Origin: Chloroflexia bacterium
GTDB taxonomy: Bacteria; Chloroflexota; Chloroflexia; Thermomicrobiales; UBA6265
Direction of reading: 5' to 3'
NCBI GenBank assembly: GCA_013697005.1
Contig: JACCXM010000386.1
Span: forward strand, 1 to 33,287
DNA: 33,287 nucleotides
The position numbers and the translations under genes are program-made. Each line of letters begins with the position of its first letter. Position 1 is the stretch's first letter. Under the pieces are notes generated by a model. That model was given only the letters and a program-made list of their open reading frames with translations, was not told where the DNA came from and made no database searches. Below, piece after piece: positions 1 through 11,182 of this stretch.

Positions 1-566
1 GTCACCATGTCTCGGAACTGATCGACCATGCGATCGGAGATCCCCTGAACGTGGATCACATCATCGACGGATCGATATGGTCCGTTTTCCTCGCGGAAAA
101 GCACGATTCGCTCCGCGGTGATCGCGCCAATTCCCGGTAGAACCTCGAGCTCGGAAACATCGGCGGTGTTCAGGTTGATACGCTGCATCAGTTGACCAGC
201 ATTCGCAATGGGCTGATTCGATGGCTGTGGCGCAGGCAAGGTTCCCGGAGCGACTATCTCCTGAATGACGAGGGCCTCTCCGTCACGAACCCGGCGCGCC
301 AGGTTGATGGTCGAGAGTTCTGCTGACGAGGAAAGTCCACCAGCGGCGGAAACTGCATCCTGCACGCGAGCTCCGCTGGGAAGAGTAAAGACACCAGGTG
401 TATTCACCGCACCCCGCACGTCGATCACCACCGGTTGGTCCGCCGTGGCATCTTCAATAACGATTGGTGGCGCGGCCCGGTCATCGAACGCCTGAAACAG
501 GGCATACACGGTGACTATCGCCGCAGCGATCGCCACGATGGTCAATCCAATGCGCGTCAGACTCAC
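1..566 (-). CDS. comEA: ComEA-like competence DNA-binding protein (SLBB + helix-hairpin-helix), 3' end outside window
   Basis: Read on the minus strand from a GTG at 566; a TGA lies 33 bases upstream in frame, so this is the first plausible start. About 188 residues are visible. Residues ~4-20 form one hydrophobic membrane anchor. Residues ~40-100 resemble an SLBB domain (VVIDVRGAVNTPGVF). After a Pro/Gln-rich linker comes a helix-hairpin-helix region with RINLNTADVSELEVLPGIG, the classic ComEA signature. In this family the protein is anchored outside the membrane and binds double-stranded DNA during natural transformation; the channel gene comEC often follows comEA, but here the window ends before the stop. 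The gene is divergent from mfd. Only a weak Shine-Dalgarno (ggactgg) precedes the start. The family call is firm; actual competence is inferred. Confidence 0.88.
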   Translation of the reverse strand, partial: MSLTRIGLTIVAIAAAIVTVYALFQAFDDRAAPPIVIEDATADQPVVIDVRGAVNTPGVFTLPSGARVQDAVSAAGGLSSSAELSTINLARRVRDGEALVIQEIVAPGTLPAPQPSNQPIANAGQLMQRINLNTADVSELEVLPGIGAITAERIVLFREENGPYRSVDDVIHVQGISDRMVDQFRDMV

Positions 567-675
567 GGTGTCCAGTCCGTCGTGTATGAGTGCTCTTCAT
601 CGTTTCGCTGCGGCGTATCCTAACTCCACTTGATGGCTTCGGGATGCACAGGATCATCGTGGTAGGCTTGGTTGC

Positions 676-691
676 CCGCGGCGCCCCGCGG
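676..691. other. GC-rich hairpin in the mfd 5' leader
   Basis: Two CCGCGG hexamers separated by cgcc form a 6-bp all-GC stem with a 4-base loop, 41 bases before the mfd ATG. No T-run follows, so it is not an obvious terminator. Each hexamer is itself palindromic, so chance in GC-rich DNA is possible. It sits in the 166-bp region between the divergent comEA and mfd starts, where no convincing -35/-10 pair was found. Confidence 0.3.
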
Positions 692-732
692 CACACCTTC
701 GAAGACCGGTTACGTTCTCAAGCCAGGCATTC

Positions 733-3700
733 ATGGCGTTCTCGCACCTCGTCGACCAATTGCTCGAGGAACCGAGCGTAGCCGCCGCCATCGAGGCGCT
801 GAAGCGACAGTCGGTCGCCGTTCTGGATCTTCCGTTATCGGCGCGCAGCGCGGTCGCCGCCGCGGTAATTGCTGACCACGCCGGGCCGACGCTCGTGGTC
901 GTGGCGAGAGCGGACCGCGCTGAAGCATTGGCGACGGCAATCGCTGAATATCTCCCGCCAAGAACGGTCTTAACCTGGCCGGCCCCCGAGGCCCTTCCCT
1001 ACGAGCAACTTCCCTTCGACCTCGAGACCGCCACCGAGCGCGCCGCGCTGCTCGATCAGCTTTCACGACGCGATGCGTCGTCCGGCCAGTTAATCGTCAT
1101 CACTCCCGCCCACGGTTTGATGCAGATTGTCATGACGGCCGAAGCCCTGGCAACTGCCACCCGCATGCTGCGCGCTGGGACCCACCTCTCGCAGGGTGAG
1201 CTGATGCATTGGGCGCTCGACCATGGCTTCGAAGTGGTCCCACTCGTCACCGAACCCGGGCAGATCGCCAGGCGCGGCAGCATCCTCGACATTTTTCCGC
1301 CGGGCACCGAAGAACCCGTTCGCGTCGATTTTTTTGGAGACGAGATCGACGCCATCCGTCCATTTCATCCGCATACGCAGCGCTCGCGAGATCGCCTTCG
1401 GGAGGTCCGCATCCTGCCCCCCGCCGAGCTGCCGTTGGACCGGCTGAAGGACGCGTCCCAGCAATTAGCGACGCTTGATCTCGACGGGCTCCGGGCCGAA
1501 GTTAGGGCCGAGTGGTCGAGGACGATCGAGTCGATGGCGTCGGGCCGCACGCCAGCCTCAATCGATCTCTTTGCACCGTACCTGATCGCGCGGCCATCCA
1601 CCCTCATCGACTACGCCGATGAAGAGACCCTTATTGTTCTGGATGAGCCTGCGGCGATCGATCTGGTGGCTTCTCAATTGGAACGACAGGCCACTGAGCT
1701 TCGGGATGCGTTTGTCGCCAACGGCGAATTACCCGCGGGGTTACGAAGTCCGATCGCCGAATGGTCACGGGTGAGGCAAACGCTGAGCGAACGCCGCACA
1801 CTGTCGCTGGGTACCGCCCTGGAAGGCAACATGGCCGCGGACCATGAAATTGCACTGGTGGAGCCGCCCCGCTTCGCCGGCCGTTTGGGCGATGCGGTTG
1901 ACGCCGTACGAGAGCGGCTCGCGCAAGGATGGAAGGTCGCAATCGCCACCGATCAGGTCGAACGGCTTACCGAGCTATTCGAGGAACGCGATGTTTTCCC
2001 GCGCCGGGATCTGCGGCGAGACGCTCAGACTGCTCCGTTACCGCTCTTGCCCGGCGTCCTGGAAATCCGCGCCTCGGACCTCGACAGTGGCTGGTCCGCA
2101 CCAGAGTCCAAGCTTCTGCTGTTGGCCGATCTCGAGCTCTTTGGATTTCGGAAACAGACGCGGCGCGCGCATCGTCGCCAGCACGCCGAGGCAGCGCCGC
2201 TCGCGGCTTCGTTGTCACCGGGGGACCACGTCGTACACGTGGACTACGGCGTTGGTATCTTCCGCGGTCTGGTTCGCCTGGAGGCCGGTGGGGTCGAACG
2301 GGAATACCTCCACGTCGACTATGCCAAGGGTGATCGGCTCTATGTCCCCGTGGATCAGACCGACCGGGTCGTCCGGTACTCCGGCGGCGGCATCGACCCC
2401 ACGCTCACCAGACTCGGCAGCGGCGAATGGCAGCAAACGCGGCGCCGCGTCAGGCGGGCGGTGCGCGAGATGGCATTCGAGCTGATACAGCTCTACGCCA
2501 GCCGAGAGACCACCAGAGCGCAGCCATATGGACCCGACACCGTTTGGGATCATGAGTTGGCGTCATCATTTCCGTACGTCGAAACTCCCGACCAACATGC
2601 GGCGATCGAGGCCGTCACGAAAGACCTGCGCTCGTCCGAACCGATGGACCGCTTGATCGTGGGTGATGTCGGGTTTGGCAAGACGGAGGTGGCGCTGCGC
2701 TCGGCGTTCCGGGCTGTCAACGACGGCCGGCAAGTGGCGGTCCTGGTGCCAACAACAATCCTGGCGCTGCAGCATTACACGACGTTTGCCCAGCGTCTCG
2801 CGGCATTTCCGGTTCGGGTCGAGATGCTATCCCGTCTACGCTCCCGGGCGGAACAGCGCAAGGTTCTCGCGGGTCTCGCGGACGGACAAGTCGATATCGT
2901 CATCGGCACCCACCGGCTGGTTCAGCATGACGTCCAGTTCAAGAATCTGGGTCTCGTCGTCATCGACGAAGAGCAACGGTTCGGTGTGCGTCAGAAAGAG
3001 TTTCTCAAGCGCCTGCGGACCGAAGTCGATGTTCTGACCATGAGCGCGACTCCGATCCCGAGAACGCTTCACATGGCGCTCGCCGGTATTCGCGACATCA
3101 GCATGATCGACACCGCCCCACAAGCGCGCCTCCCGATCCGCACCTTCGTTACCCCGACGCAAGATCAATTGATCCGAGAAGTCATCTTGCGCGAGATCGA
3201 CCGTGGCGGTCAGGTCTATTTCGTTCACAACCGGGTTCACGATATCGACCGCGTTTCACACAGGCTGCGGCATCTCGTCCCAGAGGCCCGGTTTGGCGTC
3301 GGCCACGGTCAGATGGACGAGGAGGTGCTCGAGGAGATCGTGCTCGGATTCGTCCGATGCGACTTCGACGTGCTGATCTCGACGACGATCATCGAATCAG
3401 GCGTCGATATTCCCAACGTCAACACCATCATCATCGACAACGCGGACACCCTTGGTCTCACCCAGCTTTACCAATTGCGGGGACGGGTCGGCCGGTCCAC
3501 GAACCGCGCCTACGCGTATCTCCTGTACAAACCCGACAAGTCGCTGTCCGCCGAAGCGCAAGAGCGGCTAGTCGCGATCCAGGAGGCGACGGAGTTAGGA
3601 GCAGGACTGCGCCTGGCTATGCGCGACATGGAAATCCGCGGCGCCGGCAACATCCTGGGCGCGGAGCAAAGTGGCCATATCGCCGCGATCGGCTACGAGC

Positions 3701-4236
3701 TGTACATCCGGCTCCTGGCACAAGCGGTCGACGAAATTCGATCGGGTGAGCCGCACCACGAAACCGGCCCGGTCATCATGGACCTTCCGCTGACCGCGTT
3801 GATTCCCTTTGATTACATCGTTGACACCGAGCTGCGGCTCGCCATCTACCGCCGCATCGCCGCGATTGCCGACCATGGCGGACTGGCCGATATACGACTC
3901 GAGCTCGTGGACCGATTTGGTCAGATTCCGGAGGAAGTCGAGCATCTGCTGGCGCTCATCGCGCTCCGCATTCGTGCCCAGGCGCTCGGCATTGAATCAC
4001 TGATCGAACGCGAGCGCGAGATCGTGATCAGGCCGGTGCCAACCGCCGGATTGGAGCGCGGTCTGACTACACATCTCGGCCGGGCGGTGAAACTGACCGC
4101 GCACTCCATCCGCATCCGGCTCCCGGACCTCACCGTTCCCTGGCAAGAAGCCGTTGACGTCGTGCTCGACGCCGTTGCGTCGATCGACACGGAAAAAGAA
4201 TCTCGCCGTGAACCCACAACCGCGATAGCGGACTGA
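733..4236 (+). CDS. mfd: Transcription-repair coupling factor Mfd
   Basis: At 1167 aa this is the usual Mfd length. The N-terminal ~300 residues are UvrB-like (RRGSILDIFPPGTEEPVR). The CarD-like RNA-polymerase-interacting domain is at ~494-560 (GDHVVHVDYGVGIFRGL). The SF2 translocase follows, with Walker A GDVGFGKT at 644-651, the Walker B-type DEEQ at 745-748, TMSATPIPRTLHMAL, and the late motifs IIESGVDIPN and QLRGRVGRS. A TRCF C-terminal domain covers roughly the last 150 residues. Mfd displaces RNA polymerase stalled at DNA lesions and recruits UvrA for nucleotide excision repair. The ATG at 733 has only a weak ribosome site (ccagg), but no better start lies nearby in frame. It converges on sat-cysC with a 15-base gap. 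Confidence 0.98.
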   Translation: MAFSHLVDQLLEEPSVAAAIEALKRQSVAVLDLPLSARSAVAAAVIADHAGPTLVVVARADRAEALATAIAEYLPPRTVLTWPAPEALPYEQLPFDLETATERAALLDQLSRRDASSGQLIVITPAHGLMQIVMTAEALATATRMLRAGTHLSQGELMHWALDHGFEVVPLVTEPGQIARRGSILDIFPPGTEEPVRVDFFGDEIDAIRPFHPHTQRSRDRLREVRILPPAELPLDRLKDASQQLATLDLDGLRAEVRAEWSRTIESMASGRTPASIDLFAPYLIARPSTLIDYADEETLIVLDEPAAIDLVASQLERQATELRDAFVANGELPAGLRSPIAEWSRVRQTLSERRTLSLGTALEGNMAADHEIALVEPPRFAGRLGDAVDAVRERLAQGWKVAIATDQVERLTELFEERDVFPRRDLRRDAQTAPLPLLPGVLEIRASDLDSGWSAPESKLLLLADLELFGFRKQTRRAHRRQHAEAAPLAASLSPGDHVVHVDYGVGIFRGLVRLEAGGVEREYLHVDYAKGDRLYVPVDQTDRVVRYSGGGIDPTLTRLGSGEWQQTRRRVRRAVREMAFELIQLYASRETTRAQPYGPDTVWDHELASSFPYVETPDQHAAIEAVTKDLRSSEPMDRLIVGDVGFGKTEVALRSAFRAVNDGRQVAVLVPTTILALQHYTTFAQRLAAFPVRVEMLSRLRSRAEQRKVLAGLADGQVDIVIGTHRLVQHDVQFKNLGLVVIDEEQRFGVRQKEFLKRLRTEVDVLTMSATPIPRTLHMALAGIRDISMIDTAPQARLPIRTFVTPTQDQLIREVILREIDRGGQVYFVHNRVHDIDRVSHRLRHLVPEARFGVGHGQMDEEVLEEIVLGFVRCDFDVLISTTIIESGVDIPNVNTIIIDNADTLGLTQLYQLRGRVGRSTNRAYAYLLYKPDKSLSAEAQERLVAIQEATELGAGLRLAMRDMEIRGAGNILGAEQSGHIAAIGYELYIRLLAQAVDEIRSGEPHHETGPVIMDLPLTALIPFDYIVDTELRLAIYRRIAAIADHGGLADIRLELVDRFGQIPEEVEHLLALIALRIRAQALGIESLIEREREIVIRPVPTAGLERGLTTHLGRAVKLTAHSIRIRLPDLTVPWQEAVDVVLDAVASIDTEKESRREPTTAIAD

Positions 4237-4251
4237 ACTTCGAACTCCGCG

Positions 4252-6075
<1,824 letters not shown>

Positions 6076-6132
6076 TCAACCGCGAAGCCTAACATGGAGC
6101 TGTGCAGCGGAGAGTCGCGAGCTTGTTCGGGA

Positions 6133-8520
6133 TCAGGATGCGCCGCGCAGCAGCGCCACCGTGGCCCCGTCCCCGCCCTGGTTGGCCGGCGCCATCTCGT
6201 GGCTCGCCACTGCAGGGTGCACGGAGAGGACCTCTTTGACCACGTTGCGCAACACCCCGGTTCCCTTGCCATGGATGATGCGTACGAATGGCATTCCCGC
6301 GCGGTATGCGTGTTCGAGATACTGATCGAGCATTTCCTCGATTTCCGCGGCTCGGTAGCCACGTAGGTCGAGCTCCAGGTTGACCGGTCCGCTCGGCGGC
6401 GGCATCACAATGGGACGCGCTGTCTCCTCCGTACGTACCCGGCCGAGCCGATCGAGCGCGCTGACTGGCTGACGGGTCTTGAGTGCACCCAACATAATGT
6501 CGGCCATGCCACCGTCGACGGCGATGACTTCGCCTTCCTGATCCAACGACACGACGCGCACGCGATCTCCCGCCGCGATCGGCGTGGCTCCCGCTGCCGC
6601 CGGAGGATTTCGGATTTTTTCGCGCCGAAACTTGCGAACGTTCTCCGCGGCGCGGTCGACGTCGCGGCGCCGTTCGTCAAGTTGCTCCCTCGCAATCTGC
6701 AGCGAATCGCGGTCGCGTTGCAGTCGCTTCAGCGTCTCGCGGGCCGCTTCGAGGTCGGACTCCGCTTCCGCCAGCGCCTCACCGCGCGCGTTTCGCCGCT
6801 CGCCCTCAGCCACCTGTAGTTCTTGCTCGACGGATCCCCGAAGCACCTGCGCCTGCTCTTCCGCGGCGCGGGCCCGTTCCAATGAAGCGTCTGCCTCATC
6901 CCGCCGGCGGCGAATGTCCTGCAGGAGACTATCGACGCGATGCTCGTCAGGATCGAGCATCCCGCTGGCGGCGGTGAGGATGCCCGGGGGCATACCAAGC
7001 CGGCCCGCGATGGCCAGTGCGTTCGAGCGGCCGGGGACACCGATCAGCAGCCGGTACGCCGGCGCCAGCGTCTCTTGATCGAATTCGACGCTGGCATTTT
7101 CTACACCTGGGGTCGCGAATGCATACGCTTTGACTTCTGGATAATGCGTCGTGGCAATGACTAACGGCCCAAGCTCGAGCAAACGACTCACGATTGCCCG
7201 CGCCAGCGCCGAGCCCTCCTGCGGATCGGTCCCCGCGCCGAGCTCATCGAGAAGCACCAGATCGCCGGCGGTCACCTCCCGCAACATGGCGATGACCGTT
7301 CGGATATGTCCGGAGAATGTCGACAGACTCTGGGCGATGCTTTGCTCGTCACCAATATCGATGAATACCGCGGGAAACACCGACACGACTGAAGTTTCGT
7401 CGGCGGGGATAAAGAGCCCCGTCTGCGCCATAAGCGCCAGCAGCCCAATCGTTTTCAAGGCGACGGTTTTCCCGCCCGTGTTCGGTCCGGTGATGAGCAA
7501 CACGCGAAAGTCTTCGCCAAGCTCGACGTCGATGGGAACGACAGTTGCCTGATCGAGCAGCGGATGCCGTGCCCGGCGCAGCGAAAGCCGCCGCGTGGGA
7601 TGACCGTCCGCGGAGCCCGGGGCACCCGTCCAGAGCGTGGGACGAAACGCGCGCATGTCGAATGCGAGCCGCGCTTTGGCCATGGCGAGGTCGATGGCGG
7701 CGGTTGCCTCAACCGCACGGGAAATTGGCTCCGCGTGGGTCCCAGTTTTGTCGCTCAAATCGTCTAGGATGCGATCGATCTCGTGCTGTTCGTCGAGTTG
7801 ACGTTCCCGCCAGCGGTTGTTCAGCTCGACGATTTCGAGCGGCTCGATAAATATCGTCTGACCACTGGCCGAGGTGTCATGGACTACACCCGGGAGCGCC
7901 GCGCGCGAATCCGCGCGCACCGGCACCACGTATCGCCCATCGCGCATGGTGACGATTGAATCCTGGAGCACGGCGGCGTATTTACCGCCGCTCACCAGCC
8001 CGTTGAGCCGGTCCATCAGGCGGCTGTGGGCGACACGCACATCGCGCCGGATTCTTCCCAGCGCCTGCGTTGCCGTATCGAGGACGTCGCCGCGCGGTCC
8101 AATTGACCGACTGATGTCCGCTTCGAGTTCGGGAAACTCGCCAAGATGGTCGACAAACTCCAGGAGGTGCGGGAACCGGTCCGGTCCGTCCGGAATCCGC
8201 CGGAATGCCCGGCGCAGGTTGCGCGCGGCTCCGATCATATCCAAAACCAGCAGGAGATCGGGTGGCTGGAGCCGGCCGCCTTTGGCGGCCCGTTCCACGA
8301 TTTCGCGGACGTCGCGTGCGCCGCCAATGGTGACGTCGGGAAACTCTGTCAGGAGAGCAACGGCCTCCGCCGCGACATCAAGGAGATAGCGCACGGTCTC
8401 TGGATCGCCGCTTGGTCCCAGCTCGCGCGCGCGCTCGGCGGCGACATCGAACCGGCATAGCCGCGCCAGACGCTCGAGAATCTCGGGAAATTCGAGTTTG
8501 GCCAGGACATGTTCATACAC
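6133..8520 (-). CDS. mutS2: MutS2 family ATPase with C-terminal Smr domain
   Basis: From a GTG at 8520 preceded by GAGGA nine bases upstream the protein has 795 aa, close to the ~785-aa family norm. A longer reading from 8574 only adds a low-quality 18-residue tail. The MutS lever/clamp region fills the N-terminal third. The ABC-type ATPase shows Walker A GPNTGGKT at 345-352, the signature STFSGH, Walker B LVLLDELGAGTDP and ATTHYPEVK. A charged coiled coil spans ~500-620. A KOW-like stretch (DRVRVVSLDQEGEVIAVDGG) is followed by the Smr nuclease domain from ~714 (ELDLRG, then HGKGTG). MutS2 acts on branched DNA and, in some bacteria, rescues collided ribosomes. It is divergent from lexA. Confidence 0.96.
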   Translation of the reverse strand: MYEHVLAKLEFPEILERLARLCRFDVAAERARELGPSGDPETVRYLLDVAAEAVALLTEFPDVTIGGARDVREIVERAAKGGRLQPPDLLLVLDMIGAARNLRRAFRRIPDGPDRFPHLLEFVDHLGEFPELEADISRSIGPRGDVLDTATQALGRIRRDVRVAHSRLMDRLNGLVSGGKYAAVLQDSIVTMRDGRYVVPVRADSRAALPGVVHDTSASGQTIFIEPLEIVELNNRWRERQLDEQHEIDRILDDLSDKTGTHAEPISRAVEATAAIDLAMAKARLAFDMRAFRPTLWTGAPGSADGHPTRRLSLRRARHPLLDQATVVPIDVELGEDFRVLLITGPNTGGKTVALKTIGLLALMAQTGLFIPADETSVVSVFPAVFIDIGDEQSIAQSLSTFSGHIRTVIAMLREVTAGDLVLLDELGAGTDPQEGSALARAIVSRLLELGPLVIATTHYPEVKAYAFATPGVENASVEFDQETLAPAYRLLIGVPGRSNALAIAGRLGMPPGILTAASGMLDPDEHRVDSLLQDIRRRRDEADASLERARAAEEQAQVLRGSVEQELQVAEGERRNARGEALAEAESDLEAARETLKRLQRDRDSLQIAREQLDERRRDVDRAAENVRKFRREKIRNPPAAAGATPIAAGDRVRVVSLDQEGEVIAVDGGMADIMLGALKTRQPVSALDRLGRVRTEETARPIVMPPPSGPVNLELDLRGYRAAEIEEMLDQYLEHAYRAGMPFVRIIHGKGTGVLRNVVKEVLSVHPAVASHEMAPANQGGDGATVALLRGAS

Positions 8521-8601
8521 AACCGTCGTTCCTCGGGTGGCAGCGCGGCATTTCCCAGAGTGTAGCGCCGCCAATGAGACCTTTGGCGTGTTATCTTCCT
8601 G

Positions 8602-8631
8602 TTGACACGAACATGTGTTCTCTCATATGCT
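8602..8631 (+). promoter_or_regulatory. lexA promoter
   Basis: A consensus -35 TTGACA (8602-8607) is followed after 18 bases by TATGCT (8626-8631), a fair -10 (4/6). The LexA operator fills the start of the spacer, so repressor binding would occlude RNA polymerase. The lexA start lies about 90 bases downstream. Confidence 0.75.
8608..8621 (+). promoter_or_regulatory. LexA (SOS) box, Gram-positive type
   Basis: The sequence CGAACATGTGTTCT matches the GAAC-N4-GTTC core of the Bacillus/actinobacterial SOS box. It lies between the -35 and -10 of the lexA promoter, the expected position for autorepression. No second copy of this core was noticed in the other intergenic regions of the window. Confidence 0.85.
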
Positions 8632-8720
8632 CTACGCCAGACGAGGTTCATTCCCACGGAATGGGCCCGAGCGGCGCACCTGGCCCGCGAGCAGCCGCCG
8701 AGAAAGCAGGAGCCTTCCTC

Positions 8721-9359
8721 ATGAAAGACTTGTCCCGCCGCCAGCAATCGATCCTTCACTTTATCGAGCATTTTCTGGATGCGAACGATTACCCTCCGAC
8801 GATCCGTGATATCCAGACCGAGCTCGGTATCTCATCGACCAGCGTCGTCGATTACAACCTCAAAGGTCTCGAAGCCCGGGGCTTGATTCGCCGCAATAGC
8901 AAGATTTCACGCGGCATCGAATTGGCAAGCCGCGGTTCCAGCCGCCGGAACATGGTGACTATTCCGGTCATCGGCCAGATCGCTGCCGGTCAACCGATTC
9001 CGGTCCCCGGCGATCTCGAAGGTTCGGATGTGACCGAGACCGTCGAGCTCGGGTCCGACTTGATGTCGAACAGTGGGCAGGGGCTTTTCGCCTTGCGGGT
9101 CAAGGGTCATTCGATGGTCGATGCCCTGATCAACGACGGCGATGTCGTCGTGCTCAGGCAGCAGGAGACCTGTGAAAACGGCGAAACCGTGGCGGTGTGG
9201 CTGAAAGAGCAACGCGAAACCACCCTCAAGCGGTTCTATCTGGAGGGTGACCACGTACGACTGCAGCCGGCCAACGTGACAATGGATCCGATCTACACTC
9301 CCGCCGAGAATGTGGAGATTCAGGGACGGCTCGTCGGCGTGGTCCGTTCGATCGACTAG
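8721..9359 (+). CDS. lexA: LexA repressor / SOS autoprotease
   Basis: The ATG at 8721 has AGCAGGAG about eight bases upstream and gives 212 aa, the normal LexA size; the open frame extends further upstream but through the promoter. Residues ~1-70 are the winged-helix DNA-binding domain (YPPTIRDIQTELGISS). The self-cleavage bond is A89-G90 in IAAGQ. The catalytic dyad is S131 (GHSMVDALI) and K170 (TTLKRF). LexA represses SOS genes until RecA filaments trigger its cleavage. An SOS box in its own promoter supports autoregulation. Confidence 0.97.
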   Translation: MKDLSRRQQSILHFIEHFLDANDYPPTIRDIQTELGISSTSVVDYNLKGLEARGLIRRNSKISRGIELASRGSSRRNMVTIPVIGQIAAGQPIPVPGDLEGSDVTETVELGSDLMSNSGQGLFALRVKGHSMVDALINDGDVVVLRQQETCENGETVAVWLKEQRETTLKRFYLEGDHVRLQPANVTMDPIYTPAENVEIQGRLVGVVRSID

Positions 9360-9389
9360 CGGCGGTCAATCAGTTCCGGAGGGGTGCTC

Positions 9390-9959
9390 GTGGAAACCGC
9401 GATACTCACCGGACTTGGACTCGCCGCGCCAGCGGGACTGAACGCGTACATTCCACTGCTGGCTCTCGCCCTCGCGGACCGAGCGACGTCTCGCGTGACC
9501 CTTGGCGCACCGTATGACGCGCTCTCCTCGAACGTGGGTATCGCGATTCTGGTGATTCTGCTCACCATCGAAGTGACCGTCGACAAGATCCCCGGCGTGG
9601 ACCATCTCAACGATATCGTCCAGTCATTCATTCGTCCTGCCGCGGGAGCCATCGCGGCTCTGGCCGCGACCGGCGGCGTGGCGGCCATCCATCCCGCAAT
9701 CATGGTTCTCCTCGGTCTGGTGCTCGCCGGTTCCGTCAACGTCGCCAAAGTCACGACCCGCCCGGCGGTGACGCTGGGAACCGCCGGGGTGTTCAATCCG
9801 CTAGTGAGCATTGCCGAAGATGCCGTTGCTATCATCGCCTCCACCGTCGCTATCTTTTTGCCGATTCTCGTCATTCTGGTCCTCCCCTGCTTCGCCATTT
9901 CCTCTATTCTTCTCATGCGTCGGGTTCGCACTTTGCGAACACGGGGTACATACCCATAA
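9390..9959 (+). CDS. DUF4126-like integral membrane protein
   Basis: This 189-aa protein has four to five hydrophobic segments, among them LTGLGLAAPAGLNAYIPLL at the N-terminus and a long C-terminal segment (VAIIASTVAIFLPILVILVL). The N-terminal glycine/alanine-rich helix with AGLNAY and the central DKIPGVDHLNDIVQ pattern recall the DUF4126 family of unknown function. GGAGG at 9378-9382 is spaced seven bases from the GTG at 9390 but only one base from the GTG at 9384, so 9390 is preferred. It follows lexA by 30 bases and may be co-transcribed. Role unknown. Confidence 0.72.
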   Translation: METAILTGLGLAAPAGLNAYIPLLALALADRATSRVTLGAPYDALSSNVGIAILVILLTIEVTVDKIPGVDHLNDIVQSFIRPAAGAIAALAATGGVAAIHPAIMVLLGLVLAGSVNVAKVTTRPAVTLGTAGVFNPLVSIAEDAVAIIASTVAIFLPILVILVLPCFAISSILLMRRVRTLRTRGTYP

Positions 9960-9960
9960 T
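9933..9960 (+). promoter_or_regulatory. Possible dnaJ promoter
   Basis: TTGCGA (9933-9938) and CATAAT (9955-9960) are separated by 16 bases, about 60 bases before the dnaJ ATG; the -10 overlaps the preceding stop codon. Neither an HspR-type HAIR element (CTTGAGT inverted repeat) nor a CIRCE element was seen here. Confidence 0.4.
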
Positions 9961-10021
9961 CGAAACCAGCGGACTGGCGCTTCCGCGGCGCAATTTCCGG
10001 TAAAGAGGTTCAGAGACAGGC

Positions 10022-11182
10022 ATGCCCAGCGTTCAGGTCAAGAATTACTATGAGACGCTTGGCGTGCCGCGCACCGCGAGCGAAAAGGAAATCCGCGCGG
10101 CGTATCGCAAGCTGGCGCGACAGCACCATCCCGATCTCAATCCCGGTGACAAGGGAGCCGAAGAGCGATTCAAAGAGGTCAATGAGGCACACGAGGTACT
10201 CATCGACCCGGACAAGCGGAAGCTGTTCGATCGATTTGGCGAAGATTGGCAGCGCTATCGAGATGCCGGTTTTACCGGAGACGAGCGGACTGCCACTCCT
10301 GGGGCGGGTGGCGGCGCCGCGTCCCGGGCTGGCCGCGGCGCCACGTTCGATCCCAACGACTTTACCCAGTGGTACTCGTCGCAAGGCGACGGCTCCGGTG
10401 ATTACACCTTCTACGCACCGAACGAAACCGACGAGTCACACTCGGACTTTTTCGAAACCTTGTTCGGGCAACGCGGATCGCCGTTTGACCGCTTCAGCGG
10501 TTTCGGCGGGGGGTTTTCTTCGAGCCGGGCGCGCCCCCGCTCACAAGCGACGCCCGCCAGACCGCGCCGTGGCGAGGACGCCCAAGTACCGGTCGAGGTC
10601 TCATTTGACGAGGCCTTCCGGGGGGCTTCGCGCCAGATCCAGTTGCAGGTGTCGGAACCATGTCCGACCTGCGGCGGCACCGGCGAGGCGCGTGGTCAGG
10701 AATGCCCCACCTGCGACGGTACCGGGTCCGTGCGCCGCACCAAGACCCTGGAGGTCGCGATTCCCCCTGGCATCGACTCGGGCAAACGCGTGCGCATGGC
10801 GGGTCAAGGTGGACCGGGGCTCAATGGCGGACCTGCCGGCGACGTCAACCTGATCATCACGGTCCGCCCCGACCGCCGCTTCGAGCGCGATGGCGACAAT
10901 CTCCGCACCGACGTCGACGTTCCTGTCACGACCGCGGTACTCGGGGGCGAAGTCGAAGTCAGCACCCCGTCGGGGATGGTGGCGCTGACTGTTCCACCGG
11001 AGACGCAGAGTGGCCGCAGCTTTCGGCTGCGCGGCCAAGGCATGCCCAAGCTGAGGCACCGCGGTGGCGAACGTGGCGATCTGCTGGCGCGGGCGCGTAT
11101 CGTGACCCCGACGGCACTTTCGGATCGCGAGCGCGAGCTGTTCCAGGAGCTTCGCGAGTTGCGGGAGGAGCGATCCTCCTGA
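10022..11182 (+). CDS. dnaJ: DnaJ-family co-chaperone with a reduced zinc-finger region
   Basis: The 386-aa protein begins with a J domain (residues ~8-70) carrying HPD at 36-38, the site that stimulates DnaK ATPase. A Gly/Ser/Phe-rich linker follows. The cysteine region has only two CXXCXGXG-type motifs (C214/C217 and C228/C231) instead of the four of canonical DnaJ, enough for one zinc centre rather than two. Two C-terminal substrate-binding beta domains follow (IPPGIDSGKRVRMAGQG; LRGQGMPKL). It could be called DnaJ or a CbpA-like relative; the two-motif finger makes it intermediate. It overlaps hspR by one base (TGATG). No dnaK or grpE lies in the window. Confidence 0.9.
   Translation: MPSVQVKNYYETLGVPRTASEKEIRAAYRKLARQHHPDLNPGDKGAEERFKEVNEAHEVLIDPDKRKLFDRFGEDWQRYRDAGFTGDERTATPGAGGGAASRAGRGATFDPNDFTQWYSSQGDGSGDYTFYAPNETDESHSDFFETLFGQRGSPFDRFSGFGGGFSSSRARPRSQATPARPRRGEDAQVPVEVSFDEAFRGASRQIQLQVSEPCPTCGGTGEARGQECPTCDGTGSVRRTKTLEVAIPPGIDSGKRVRMAGQGGPGLNGGPAGDVNLIITVRPDRRFERDGDNLRTDVDVPVTTAVLGGEVEVSTPSGMVALTVPPETQSGRSFRLRGQGMPKLRHRGGERGDLLARARIVTPTALSDRERELFQELRELREERSS

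Noticed and set aside
585-592. GAGTGCTC as half of a CIRCE heat-shock element
   Set aside because: The matching inverted half is absent at the required spacing.
8521-8574. ATG at 8574 as the mutS2 start
   Set aside because: It adds 18 residues unlike the family, while the GTG at 8520 has GAGGA well spaced and begins next to conserved sequence.
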